Shown: positions 1 to 7,030 of the stretch, in pieces | How positions within the stretch are numbered: position 1 is the stretch's first letter | How the letters are laid out: each line of letters starts with the position of its first letter | Source of the DNA: JALOAP01 sp964632355 | GTDB lineage: Bacteria > Chloroflexota > Dehalococcoidia > Tepidiformales > Tepidiformaceae | Reading direction: 5' to 3' | DNA length: 18,928 nt | Assembly (NCBI GenBank): GCA_964632355.1 | Contig: CAZWBW010000055.1 | Coordinates: 1 to 18,928 of the forward strand | The notes under the pieces: model-generated | Databases searched by the model: none | What the model saw: the letters and a program-made list of their open reading frames with translations, nothing else | What the model was told of the DNA's origin: nothing | Program-made: the position numbers and the translations under genes

Positions 1-59
1 GCGATCGAAGATACCAAAGTTGCGGATGAGGCACGAGACGGGGCGGGGCGGGCAATCCG

Positions 60-1022
60 GTGCCCTACACTGGTGCCGTGGAACCAGCGATCCTCGGGCT
101 TGTCGGCAAGACGCCGATGGTCGAACTGAAGTCGCTTTCGCCGGAGCCGGGCGTACGGTTCTTCGCGAAGCTCGAAGGGCAGAACCCGACGGGCTCGATC
201 AAGGACCGGATTGTTCTGCGCATCCTCAGGAGAGCCCGCGAAAGTGGCGAGCTCGCACCCGGGCAGCGCATCGTCGAGGCGTCGACGGGGAACACGGGCG
301 TGGCGCTCGCGATGTTCGGGCGGCTCTTCGGGCACCCGGTCGATGTGTGCGTGCCGGAGAGCGTGTACCCGGAGATCGAACAGCTGCTGAGCGTGTACGG
401 CGCGAACATCCGCCGGGTGCCGCGGCAGGCGGGCATCAAGAACGCTATCGCCGCCGCACAGGAGATCGCCGAGCGTGAAGGTGCCTACTTCCTGGACCAG
501 TTCGGCAGCGACGAAAACGTGCGCGCGCACTATGAGACGACTGGCGCGGAGATCCTCGAGGATCTCGACCGGGTGGACGTGTTCGTCGCTGGCATCGGCA
601 CGGGCGGCACGATCAGCGGTGCGGGGCGCCGGTTGAAGGAGGCGCACCCGGAATGCCATGTGTTCGGTGTCGAACCGCGGCTCGGGGTGCACGTGCAAGG
701 GTTGCAGTCGCTCGAGGACGGGTTCATCCCGCCGGTGCTCGATGAGTCGGTGCTCGACGGGAAGATCATCGTGGGGAACCGGCACGCGTTTTCGCACGCG
801 CGGCGCGCGATGCTGGCCGAGGGCATCTTTGGCGGCATCAGCTCGGGCGCGGTGCTGCACGCCGGGATGCGCGCCGCGAGCCGCCTGAAGCGCGGCAATA
901 TCGTCATGGTGTTCGCCGACGCCGGCTGGAAGTACCTCGGCACCGACCTTTGGTCGTCCGACGACCAGGACCCGGTGTTCGAAGCGCACGAAGACCCGCT
1001 CGACGACGTTCTCTGGTGGTAG
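60..1022 (+). CDS. cysM: Cysteine synthase, CysM-like PLP enzyme
   Basis: A 320-aa fold-type II PLP enzyme that should make cysteine from an activated serine (O-acetyl- or O-phosphoserine) and a sulfide donor in the cytosol. Visible motifs: GSIKDR with the Schiff-base lysine K48, the STGNTG substrate loop, and the GTGGT phosphate-binding loop near residue 180. LDQF followed by AHYETTGAEI closely resembles the equivalent stretch of CysM rather than CysK. Length fits the family (about 300). The GTG at 60 follows a G-rich stretch. An in-frame GTG at 78 would give MEPAILGLVGKTP, closer to the usual family N-terminus, so the start is uncertain. The acidic tail after WKYLGT is longer than in E. coli CysM. 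No other sulfur-assimilation gene is adjacent. The sulfur donor cannot be told from sequence. Confidence 0.9.
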   Translation: MPYTGAVEPAILGLVGKTPMVELKSLSPEPGVRFFAKLEGQNPTGSIKDRIVLRILRRARESGELAPGQRIVEASTGNTGVALAMFGRLFGHPVDVCVPESVYPEIEQLLSVYGANIRRVPRQAGIKNAIAAAQEIAEREGAYFLDQFGSDENVRAHYETTGAEILEDLDRVDVFVAGIGTGGTISGAGRRLKEAHPECHVFGVEPRLGVHVQGLQSLEDGFIPPVLDESVLDGKIIVGNRHAFSHARRAMLAEGIFGGISSGAVLHAGMRAASRLKRGNIVMVFADAGWKYLGTDLWSSDDQDPVFEAHEDPLDDVLWW

Positions 1023-1055
1023 CGCCGGGCAGGTTCCTTCGCGCACAAACGAAAA

Positions 1056-1074
1056 GCCCGGACGAAGTCCGGGC
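1056..1074 (-). terminator. Hairpin terminator between convergent genes
   Basis: Perfect 8-bp stem GCCCGGAC / GTCCGGGC with a 3-nt loop. On the minus strand the stem is followed by TTTT (complement of 1052-1055), so it reads as an intrinsic terminator for the hydrolase at 1099-1923. On the plus strand it lies 34 bp after the cysM stop and may also stop that transcript, though no T-run follows on that side. Confidence 0.75.
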
Positions 1075-1075
1075 C

Positions 1076-1096
1076 GTTAGCCGATAGCCGATAGCC
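1076..1096. repeat. Heptanucleotide tandem array, 3 units
   Basis: Three 7-bp units, GTTAGCC, GATAGCC, GATAGCC, start 1 bp after the terminator hairpin. A fourth, diverged block GCCTACC carries the stop codon of the minus-strand hydrolase (1099-1101). The core TAGCC resembles the TAAG/TTAG cores of the arrays near 9461 and 12903, but this is the most diverged member. Confidence 0.6.
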
Positions 1097-1098
1097 GC

Positions 1099-1923
1099 CT
1101 ACCCTGCGACGGCTTCCGCTTCCTCCGTCGCGCCAGCGCCGAGGAATTCGAGGAACGCCTGGTTGTACTCGTTCGGGTACTCCATGGCGCCGACGTGGCC
1201 GCCCGGGAGTTCCTTGAGCGTCGCATTCGGGATGAGTTCGGCGAGCCGCTGCGAGTTGCGGATGGGCAGGAGCGCATCGTCCTTGCCGCCGACCACGAGT
1301 GTTTCCTGCTTGATGTTCGAAAGCCGGTCGCGCGCGTCGAAGTTGAGGACGGCGTGGGCCTGGCGGATGAACGCGTGGTCCTGTTGCGGCCACTGGTTCG
1401 CCAGCGAGTTGAGGATCGACTTTTCGTAGCGCTCTTCGTCGTCGAGGAGCTCGGGGCTGTAGAGGAAGATCGAGGTGAGCCGGACGATCTGCTCGCGGCT
1501 CATGTTCGAGCGGCGGGCGTCGATGAGGCTGCGAACGACGGTGCGCGTGTAGCCATCGATGTACGGTGCGCTCGCGAGCAGGATGAGCTTGTCGACGCGG
1601 TCCGGGTGGGCGAGGGCCATTTCCTGGGCGATGAAGCCGCCCATGCTGAACCCGAGCACGCTCGCCTTTTCGATGCCGAGCCGGTCCATGAGCGCGACGG
1701 TGTCTTCGGCCATGCGGGCGATGCTGTAGGGCCGGTCGGGAGCGCTGGTGCGGCCGGCGCCGCGGTTATCGAAGGTGATAACGCGGTGGTGCTTGGCGAG
1801 TTCGGGGACCTGGAGCGCCCAGCCCTGCAAATCGCCGCCGAGGCCCATGATGAGGACCAGTGGATCGCCGGCGCCGGCTTCTTCGTAGTAGACGAGAATG
1901 TCGCGAAGTTGTGCGGTGGGCAT
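1099..1923 (-). CDS. Alpha/beta hydrolase
   Basis: A 274-aa single-domain alpha/beta-hydrolase-fold enzyme with no signal peptide, so cytosolic. The nucleophile elbow GFSMGG puts the serine at about S93. Further on come the acid region VVGGKDDALLP and the catalytic histidine in LPGGHVGAMEYP. An oxyanion-type loop (IMGLGGDLQGW) and the FDNRGAGRTS strand lie near the N-terminus. The pattern is close to 3-oxoadipate enol-lactonase/haloperoxidase-type esterases, but the substrate cannot be read from sequence. The ATG at 1923 is chosen because AGGAG lies about 6 nt before it; the open frame extends 12 codons further without a good ribosome site. It converges on cysM and shares the 1056-1074 hairpin. 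No pathway genes flank it. Confidence 0.85.
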   Translation of the reverse strand: MPTAQLRDILVYYEEAGAGDPLVLIMGLGGDLQGWALQVPELAKHHRVITFDNRGAGRTSAPDRPYSIARMAEDTVALMDRLGIEKASVLGFSMGGFIAQEMALAHPDRVDKLILLASAPYIDGYTRTVVRSLIDARRSNMSREQIVRLTSIFLYSPELLDDEERYEKSILNSLANQWPQQDHAFIRQAHAVLNFDARDRLSNIKQETLVVGGKDDALLPIRNSQRLAELIPNATLKELPGGHVGAMEYPNEYNQAFLEFLGAGATEEAEAVAG

Positions 1924-2031
1924 GGGTGCTCCTGCGATGCGTCGATCGGGTGGCCGCACCGCTATGGCACGGCCACGAAAATGCTACCCGTTCGCGGTTC
2001 TTACGTCAGGTCGTCCCGAGGAGTGCGCAGT

Positions 2032-2057
2032 GCCCGGTGACCGGTGACCAGCCGGGC
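2032..2057 (-). terminator. Possible weak hairpin downstream of the TIG gene
   Basis: GCCCGG (2032-2037) can pair with CCGGGC (2052-2057) across a 14-nt loop that includes a doubled heptamer CCGGTGA (2034-2047). It lies in the 215-bp gap between the hydrolase start and the TIG-protein stop. There is no T-run, so termination is only a suggestion. Confidence 0.25.
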
Positions 2058-2103
2058 GCTTCGGGGCTTGAACGATGAACCGACCCCCGAGGCGTTCTAC
2101 CAG

Positions 2104-2131
2104 GCACTACGAACTCAGCACTTCGCACTTT
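2104..2131. repeat. Heptanucleotide array, 4 diverged units
   Basis: Four 7-bp blocks, GCACTAC, GAACTCA, GCACTTC, GCACTTT, lie just beyond the stop of the minus-strand TIG protein (2139). They share the GCACTTA/GAACTCA vocabulary of the long array at 12903-12979, in the same orientation. The copies differ from each other more than those near 12903, which suggests an older array. Confidence 0.55.
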
Positions 2132-2138
2132 GCTTCCT

Positions 2139-4637
2139 CTACCTGACCTGGATCTCGACCGCCTCGGCCGAGGTGAACTGCTGGCTCGCGTTGGCGCCGC
2201 GGACTTCGACCTCGACGGTGGTGTTCACGAACTGGCGGCGGGCGGCGCCGGTGACGGCGTATTCCCAGCGGTCGCCCGGCTTTGTGGCCGGGTTTTCGAA
2301 CTCGCTCGATTGCCACGAGCCGTCGTCGCCGTTCCAGTACTTGCCATCGCCGCGGCGGATGACGAACGACACCGAGGTGAGGTCGAGGCTGCCGGTGGTG
2401 GCAGCGAACGCCAGGCGGCTGCGGGGCACGGGCCGGCCAGGGTCGACCACGCTGAGTTCGGACGTAGTGCCGGCATCGCCGGGTTCGACCGTGAACTCGA
2501 GCGGGGCGGAGGTGCCACCGCCGGGGGTGAACACCGTGACGTCGACAGTGCCGGGTGCTGTGAGCTTCGCCGCGGGCACCACCGCCGTGAGCTTCGTGGC
2601 GCTAACGAACGTGGTCGCGAGGTCCTCGCCGTTCCAGCGCACGACCGACGTGCCCACGAAGTTCGAGCCTGTGAGGGTGATCGTGGTGTCGCCGGTGCCG
2701 GCGGGTACGCTGTTCGGCGTCATCCCGGTGAGCGACGGGGCGGGGGTACCGGACCCGGGCGCTGCGGTGATGGTGAACACCTTCGAAGGTGAGAGGCCGC
2801 CGCCGGGTTCGGGGTTCTTCACGGCGATGTGCAGGGTGCCCGCGTTGGCCAGGTCGCTGTCCGCGAGGTCGACGCGCAGTTCGGTCGCGCTGATGTAGGT
2901 GGTGGGGCGTTCGGTGCCACCGATGAGCACGGCGGATGTGGGGATGAACCCGGTGCCGCCGATCCTGAGGGTGAAGCCGGGGCTGCCCGCTTCGATGCTC
3001 GACGGTTCGAGCGTGGTGATCGCCGGGAGGGGGTTCGCCCGTTCGCGAATGACGAACGGGAGGCCGTTCGATTCGCCGCCGCCGGGGCCGGGATTGTAGA
3101 CGGTGACGGTCGCAGTGCCGGGCGACGCGAGGTGGTCGGCCGGGATGAGCGCCCGAAGCGTCGCACTGTTGACGAACTCGGTGGTGCGGTCCTCGCCGTT
3201 CCAGCGAACCACAGCGCCGTTCACGAAGCTGCTGCCGGTGACGGTGAGAACGAACGACGGTTCGCCTGCGAACGTCTCGGCAGGCTGAAGGGCGTTGAGG
3301 GAGGGCGCCGGGTTTTCGGCTGCGACGGTGAGCGCGAGGGTGCTCGACCCGCGGGTACCAGGGTTGACGCCGTCGCCGTTGTAGAACGCGGTGACGGTGT
3401 AGGAGCCGGGTTCGGCGGGCGTGAATTCGACGCCGCTCTGGCCGAACCCGCACTGGTCGGCGCTCGAGTCGAGGTACGTGGCGGGAAGGAGATCGCCGTC
3501 CGGGTCGCGCACCTCGAAGTTCGACGCACCGAGCGCGGGGAAGGAGGACTGCGCGATGCCCGCGGCGCTGTCTCCCTCCTGCCCGACCGGGACATGCGCG
3601 GTGCACACGGCAATCGGCTGATTGAGCTGCCACGGCGGATCGCCGAACGGCGTGGCGAGGCCGAGCTTCCGGACGGTGACCCGGGCGCGGGTGGTCCCGA
3701 GGTCGTTGGCCTGGGACGCGTCGTCGGTCAGGCCGAAGGAAGGAGCAACGATACGGATATCGATGTCCTCGGCGTCCTGCGCGGTCTTCGCGCGCACCTG
3801 GAAGGTCATCGTGGCTGTCTCGCTCTCCAAAAGGGGGAACCAGCTATCGGCGCAGCGGGCGATGTTCGCCACGATCTCACCCGTCCCGGGCGGAGGACAG
3901 GTGACGCTGTCCTCCACAATTTCGCCGTTCGACACGATGGCCTCGATGGGCATGACGGACGACACCGGCAGCGGGTCGAGGAGCGGGGGAACCTTGCGCG
4001 TGGTGAAGGTCACCTCAACGGTGACGACGCCGCCTTCCTCCACTGCGTCCCGGTCCGGGGAGGTCTCGATCGTCCAGTTGGGGTCGTCGCCGACCATGCG
4101 CACGACGTAGAACGGCAGAACAGCCAGGGGATTGTCGCTCTTGATGGGGTGCCCGTCGGCATCCCACATGCCGGATTGGGGAGTGGCGAGCAGTTGTTCC
4201 AGGTCGATGTGGTCGAGCGAAAGGGCGTCGTCGGTGACCCGGAACCGGAGCCGCGCTATGTCGCGCGTGCTCAGGTCGGCCGGCAGGTCGAACGTGCAAA
4301 CGACGTGGCCGGCCAACTGCTTGGGGTCGCAGTCGATGTCGAGTTCGAGCAGGGGCTGTGCATCGTAGAAGGAAAGCCCGTCGGGCACGTTGAGGGTCAA
4401 CGTGACCGGGTTGGCCAGGCCGGCGGGCGGGGCAGGGTCTGCGCTTTCGAGCTGCACCATTACCCAGCTCCCGACCTGTACGGCTCCAGTCGCCGAGCTC
4501 AGCAGCCACTCCAGCTCGTGTTCCTCCGGGTCCTCGGCGCGGGTGGTGCGAGCGGTGAGCGCGAGACCCACCGAGGCGAGGAGTGCGAGCAGCAGAAGCC
4601 ACCGTGCGGTTGGCCGCGAGCGTGCAAGCATCTGCAT
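2139..4637 (-). CDS. Secreted multi-domain protein with three IPT/TIG repeats
   Basis: 832 aa with an N-terminal export signal (basic start, hydrophobic core at about residues 13-28, probable cleavage near TTRAED), so exported or surface-held. Residues about 45-140 and 185-323 look like DUF11-type beta-sandwich repeats (PDGLSFYDAQP, CTFDLPADLSTRDIARLRF). About 335-440 is another Ig-like unit. Three IPT/TIG domains follow at about 443-530, 536-624 and 632-718, then a C-terminal beta-rich segment. TIG1 and TIG3 share VVRWNGED and a 19-bp identical DNA stretch, pointing to duplication within the gene. There is no LPXTG, C-terminal anchor or enzyme motif. The start lies 4 bp after the preceding stop, so it is probably co-transcribed and translationally coupled. 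Either M1 or M3 could be the start. A binding or structural role is inferred. Confidence 0.8.
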   Translation of the reverse strand: MQMLARSRPTARWLLLLALLASVGLALTARTTRAEDPEEHELEWLLSSATGAVQVGSWVMVQLESADPAPPAGLANPVTLTLNVPDGLSFYDAQPLLELDIDCDPKQLAGHVVCTFDLPADLSTRDIARLRFRVTDDALSLDHIDLEQLLATPQSGMWDADGHPIKSDNPLAVLPFYVVRMVGDDPNWTIETSPDRDAVEEGGVVTVEVTFTTRKVPPLLDPLPVSSVMPIEAIVSNGEIVEDSVTCPPPGTGEIVANIARCADSWFPLLESETATMTFQVRAKTAQDAEDIDIRIVAPSFGLTDDASQANDLGTTRARVTVRKLGLATPFGDPPWQLNQPIAVCTAHVPVGQEGDSAAGIAQSSFPALGASNFEVRDPDGDLLPATYLDSSADQCGFGQSGVEFTPAEPGSYTVTAFYNGDGVNPGTRGSSTLALTVAAENPAPSLNALQPAETFAGEPSFVLTVTGSSFVNGAVVRWNGEDRTTEFVNSATLRALIPADHLASPGTATVTVYNPGPGGGESNGLPFVIRERANPLPAITTLEPSSIEAGSPGFTLRIGGTGFIPTSAVLIGGTERPTTYISATELRVDLADSDLANAGTLHIAVKNPEPGGGLSPSKVFTITAAPGSGTPAPSLTGMTPNSVPAGTGDTTITLTGSNFVGTSVVRWNGEDLATTFVSATKLTAVVPAAKLTAPGTVDVTVFTPGGGTSAPLEFTVEPGDAGTTSELSVVDPGRPVPRSRLAFAATTGSLDLTSVSFVIRRGDGKYWNGDDGSWQSSEFENPATKPGDRWEYAVTGAARRQFVNTTVEVEVRGANASQQFTSAEAVEIQVR

Positions 4638-4641
4638 CGGT

Positions 4642-5403
4642 CTAGCTCGTGTAGCTGATGGTGACGCCGCGGAGCCGGCTGCCCGGCCCGCCCGTCAGGT
4701 CGACGACGAGGAAGTAGACGTTCGCGCCGTTGTCGACGGTGTGGGCGTACGCGCTCGCGGCCTGGGGCGACGCACCTGACGTCGAAAGCACTTCGGCGAG
4801 CTTGTAGATCTGGCCGGGGGTACTGCCGTTCGAAAGCGGCGTGTAGTCGAGCCGTACCTGCACCGTGCCCTGGGTGGCCACGAAGTGCGCGGTCATGCTC
4901 GTGATGGTGACGCCGTCGGGCAGGTGGACGGGCGCGAAGTAGCGCTGCGACGCTTCGTCGGTGCCGACGGGGTAGATCTCGTTGAAGGACTTTTCGTAGA
5001 TGGCGAGGTCGCTGGCGGGGACAAAGGTGCTCGCCGCGACGGAGAAGCGGCCGGAGCGCGGCAGGGAGTCATCGACCAGGCCGGGGAGCGAACCGCCCTG
5101 CCCGGTGACATCGATCCAGATGGCGTCGCCGGTTTCGATGCGCTCGAGCGAATTCGCGTAGTCCGGGGCCTCGGGCGAATAGAAGAGGTACTGCTGCGAC
5201 TCCTGGTCCCAGTGCCAGACGCTCTTGTACTGGCCGGCGATGGTCGCAAGGGCTTCGGAGGGCGGTGCGGAAGGGCCCAGGTAGGCGACGTTGTTCCAGC
5301 CCTTGACCACGGTGGTGCTTGCCGTCGCGTCGCTAATGAGCGTGGTCGCGAGCACGGCGGCTGAGACCAATCCGCCGAGAACGAACGCGGGCAACCGCTT
5401 CAT
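4642..5403 (-). CDS. Exported hypothetical protein, GWNNVAYLG type
   Basis: A 253-aa protein with a signal peptide (MKRLPAFVLGG then a hydrophobic run, cleavage probably near DATAS). About residues 33-100 form a compact aromatic-rich module (GWNNVAYLG, SVWHWD, YLFYSPEAPDY, GDAIWIDV) that I have seen only in uncharacterised exported proteins. The second half, from about 130, is beta-rich (RYFAPVHLPDGVTITSMTAHF, then strand/turn repeats) and looks like a jelly-roll or Ig-like domain. There are no catalytic motifs. The ATG at 5403 has GGAGGA five bases upstream. The frame stays open far upstream, but that part is antisense-like shadow of the terminase gene. It precedes the TIG protein with a 4-bp gap, so the two form an exported-protein operon. 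Function unknown. Confidence 0.8.
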   Translation of the reverse strand: MKRLPAFVLGGLVSAAVLATTLISDATASTTVVKGWNNVAYLGPSAPPSEALATIAGQYKSVWHWDQESQQYLFYSPEAPDYANSLERIETGDAIWIDVTGQGGSLPGLVDDSLPRSGRFSVAASTFVPASDLAIYEKSFNEIYPVGTDEASQRYFAPVHLPDGVTITSMTAHFVATQGTVQVRLDYTPLSNGSTPGQIYKLAEVLSTSGASPQAASAYAHTVDNGANVYFLVVDLTGGPGSRLRGVTISYTS

Positions 5404-5420
5404 CGCTTCCTCCACCTCGG

Positions 5421-5438
5421 CCGGGTACAGGTACCCGG
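5421..5438 (-). promoter_or_regulatory. Inverted repeat in the leader of the exported-protein operon
   Basis: A perfect 8-bp dyad CCGGGTAC / GTACCCGG separated by 2 bp, centred about 26 bp upstream of the ATG at 5403 and about 7 bp upstream of the ribosome-binding site. It could be an operator or an mRNA hairpin that limits ribosome access. It is too far after the terminase stop, and lacks the T-run, to be a convincing terminator. Confidence 0.45.
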
Positions 5439-5539
5439 CGGTATCGGAACCACCGTAGGTTCGAAACGTGAGTGCCGAAATTCGCGGAAACGAGAATGTC
5501 GGCGTGGGGAGATCCCTACGGGATGTGCCGGGGGGCCGG

Positions 5540-6895
5540 TCACTCTCTCGAACGGCCGCGGGCGAGGCGCGGGGCGCCGGCAGTGTTGGCGGCCCGCAGG
5601 CAGAGCGCGAGGCTGATCGCGTAGTCGTCGTGGCCGCGGGCGGCGTGCCAGCGGAGTTGCCGGCCGGCGGCGTACTCGGCGGCGCAATCGCGGAGCTCCT
5701 GGCGAACGGCGGCGGATTCGCCGCTCCCGTCGTCGGCGTAGAGCGCGAGGGTGCCGAGTTCGGCGGCGGTGACGAGCGCGTACCCGAGCTCGGATTTCGA
5801 CTGTGCCGTGAACACGAACGGTTCGATGACCGAGCCGAACTCGCGCGCGAGCCGTTCGGCGATCCCCAGCCCGAGCCCCGTGGCGTCGAGGCACAGCCGT
5901 TCGAGCCGCCACGTGCGAAGGGCCTCCCGGGCGAGCTGTTCGGCAGCTTCCAGGCCGGACCCCTGGAGCGCTGTGTGGTCGACCACCTCGGCGCGGGAGC
6001 CGGCAAGCCGCGCGATGGTGAGTACCGTGCGGTCGTTGCCCGGCCCGGCGAGGTCGAGGCCGGCGACGTAGCGTTCGCCGGGCCGGGGCGTTCGCTGGCG
6101 TTCGTGCGAACCGGAGAGTCGGGCGAGTTGCGCCGCGGTGAGCAGCCTCCCCGCGCTGCGCGCGATCCGGAGTTCGTACTGGGTGAGGAAGAGCGGGTGG
6201 TTTGCCCCGAGCCGTTCCCGTTCGTGTTCGACATACCGTCCATAGGCCGGGACCGACTCGGCGACGCGCTGCCAGCTCACCTCGTGGTGCAGGCGGTCGG
6301 GGCCATGGGCGCCACTGGCCGCGTCGGCGGCGCGGTTCGCGGCCACGGCCCGGTCGAGCAGCGACGAACCCTCCCACGGCGTCCCGAACATGATGGTCGG
6401 CGCGCCGGTGGAGGCGGCCATCGGGCGGAACTGGCGGTCGAACCAGTCGGGGTCGATGTCCTGCGCTTCGTCGGCGATGAGCGCGAGCGAGGCGGTGTGC
6501 CCGGCGACGTTCGCATCGGGCGCGGCGCTCAGGAAGGTGGCGGACGCACGGCCGACGCTCACGGTGTGGCCGCTGATGCGCATCGGCGCGCCGGGGAAGA
6601 GGTGAGCCGTGGTTTCGAGCGTGCGGCGCAGGCGGGCGATGCTGATCTCCGCCTGGGGATGGAAGCTCGGCGCGCACACGATGACCGAGCCGCCGGACGC
6701 GGCGTTCGAACGCAACAGATAGGCGACCAGCGCGGCCGCGACTTCGTTCTTCCCGGCCTGCCGCGGGAAGAGCACGGTGAAGGTTGCGCCGCGGTGGCGC
6801 TGGAGCCCGCGGATGAGCGATTGCAGCACCGACGCCTGGTACAGCCGGAGCGCCGGGCCGCGGGGTCGGAGTGGCGTGGTATTCCCGGTTCGCAT
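5540..6895 (-). CDS. Terminase-like ATPase/nuclease (large-subunit family), orphan
   Basis: A 451-aa protein with the two-domain layout of phage terminase large subunits. ATPase half: Walker A FPRQAGKNE (residues 43-51, K49), Walker B LALIADEAQD with D142/E143, and coupling motif MFGTPW at 169-174. RNase H-like nuclease half: acidic residues in GLDLAG (D281), CLDATG (D337) and GHDDYAISLA (D423/D424). All expected catalytic residues are present, so the protein looks intact rather than decayed. Family function is packaging and cutting of concatemeric phage DNA. No small terminase, portal, capsid, integrase or tail gene lies within the window. There is no clear Shine-Dalgarno before the ATG at 6895. 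It may be a prophage remnant, a gene-transfer-agent part, or a domesticated host nuclease. Confidence 0.8.
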   Translation of the reverse strand: MRTGNTTPLRPRGPALRLYQASVLQSLIRGLQRHRGATFTVLFPRQAGKNEVAAALVAYLLRSNAASGGSVIVCAPSFHPQAEISIARLRRTLETTAHLFPGAPMRISGHTVSVGRASATFLSAAPDANVAGHTASLALIADEAQDIDPDWFDRQFRPMAASTGAPTIMFGTPWEGSSLLDRAVAANRAADAASGAHGPDRLHHEVSWQRVAESVPAYGRYVEHERERLGANHPLFLTQYELRIARSAGRLLTAAQLARLSGSHERQRTPRPGERYVAGLDLAGPGNDRTVLTIARLAGSRAEVVDHTALQGSGLEAAEQLAREALRTWRLERLCLDATGLGLGIAERLAREFGSVIEPFVFTAQSKSELGYALVTAAELGTLALYADDGSGESAAVRQELRDCAAEYAAGRQLRWHAARGHDDYAISLALCLRAANTAGAPRLARGRSRE

Positions 6896-7030
6896 GGAAC
6901 GAGGGTGGTGCGCGAAGGGGCGGACGCCGAAGCACTAGCTGGCAGTACAGTTCGGGATACCCCTCATGCTGGCGAGAGAGTGTGTCGATGATCCGGGAGA
7001 CGGCGGAGTGTCCCCCGCCCGGAGAGAGCG

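Noticed and set aside
2829..4658. 609-codon open frame antisense to the TIG gene
   Set aside because: Gly/Arg/Glu-rich shadow text typical of G+C-rich DNA; the opposite strand has recognisable IPT/TIG domains and a signal peptide.
5404..6243. Upstream extension of the exported protein at 4642-5403 in the same open frame
   Set aside because: It overlaps the terminase gene on the same strand in another frame and translates to low-complexity Ser/Pro/Arg text. The ATG at 5403 has a strong ribosome site and a signal peptide right after it.
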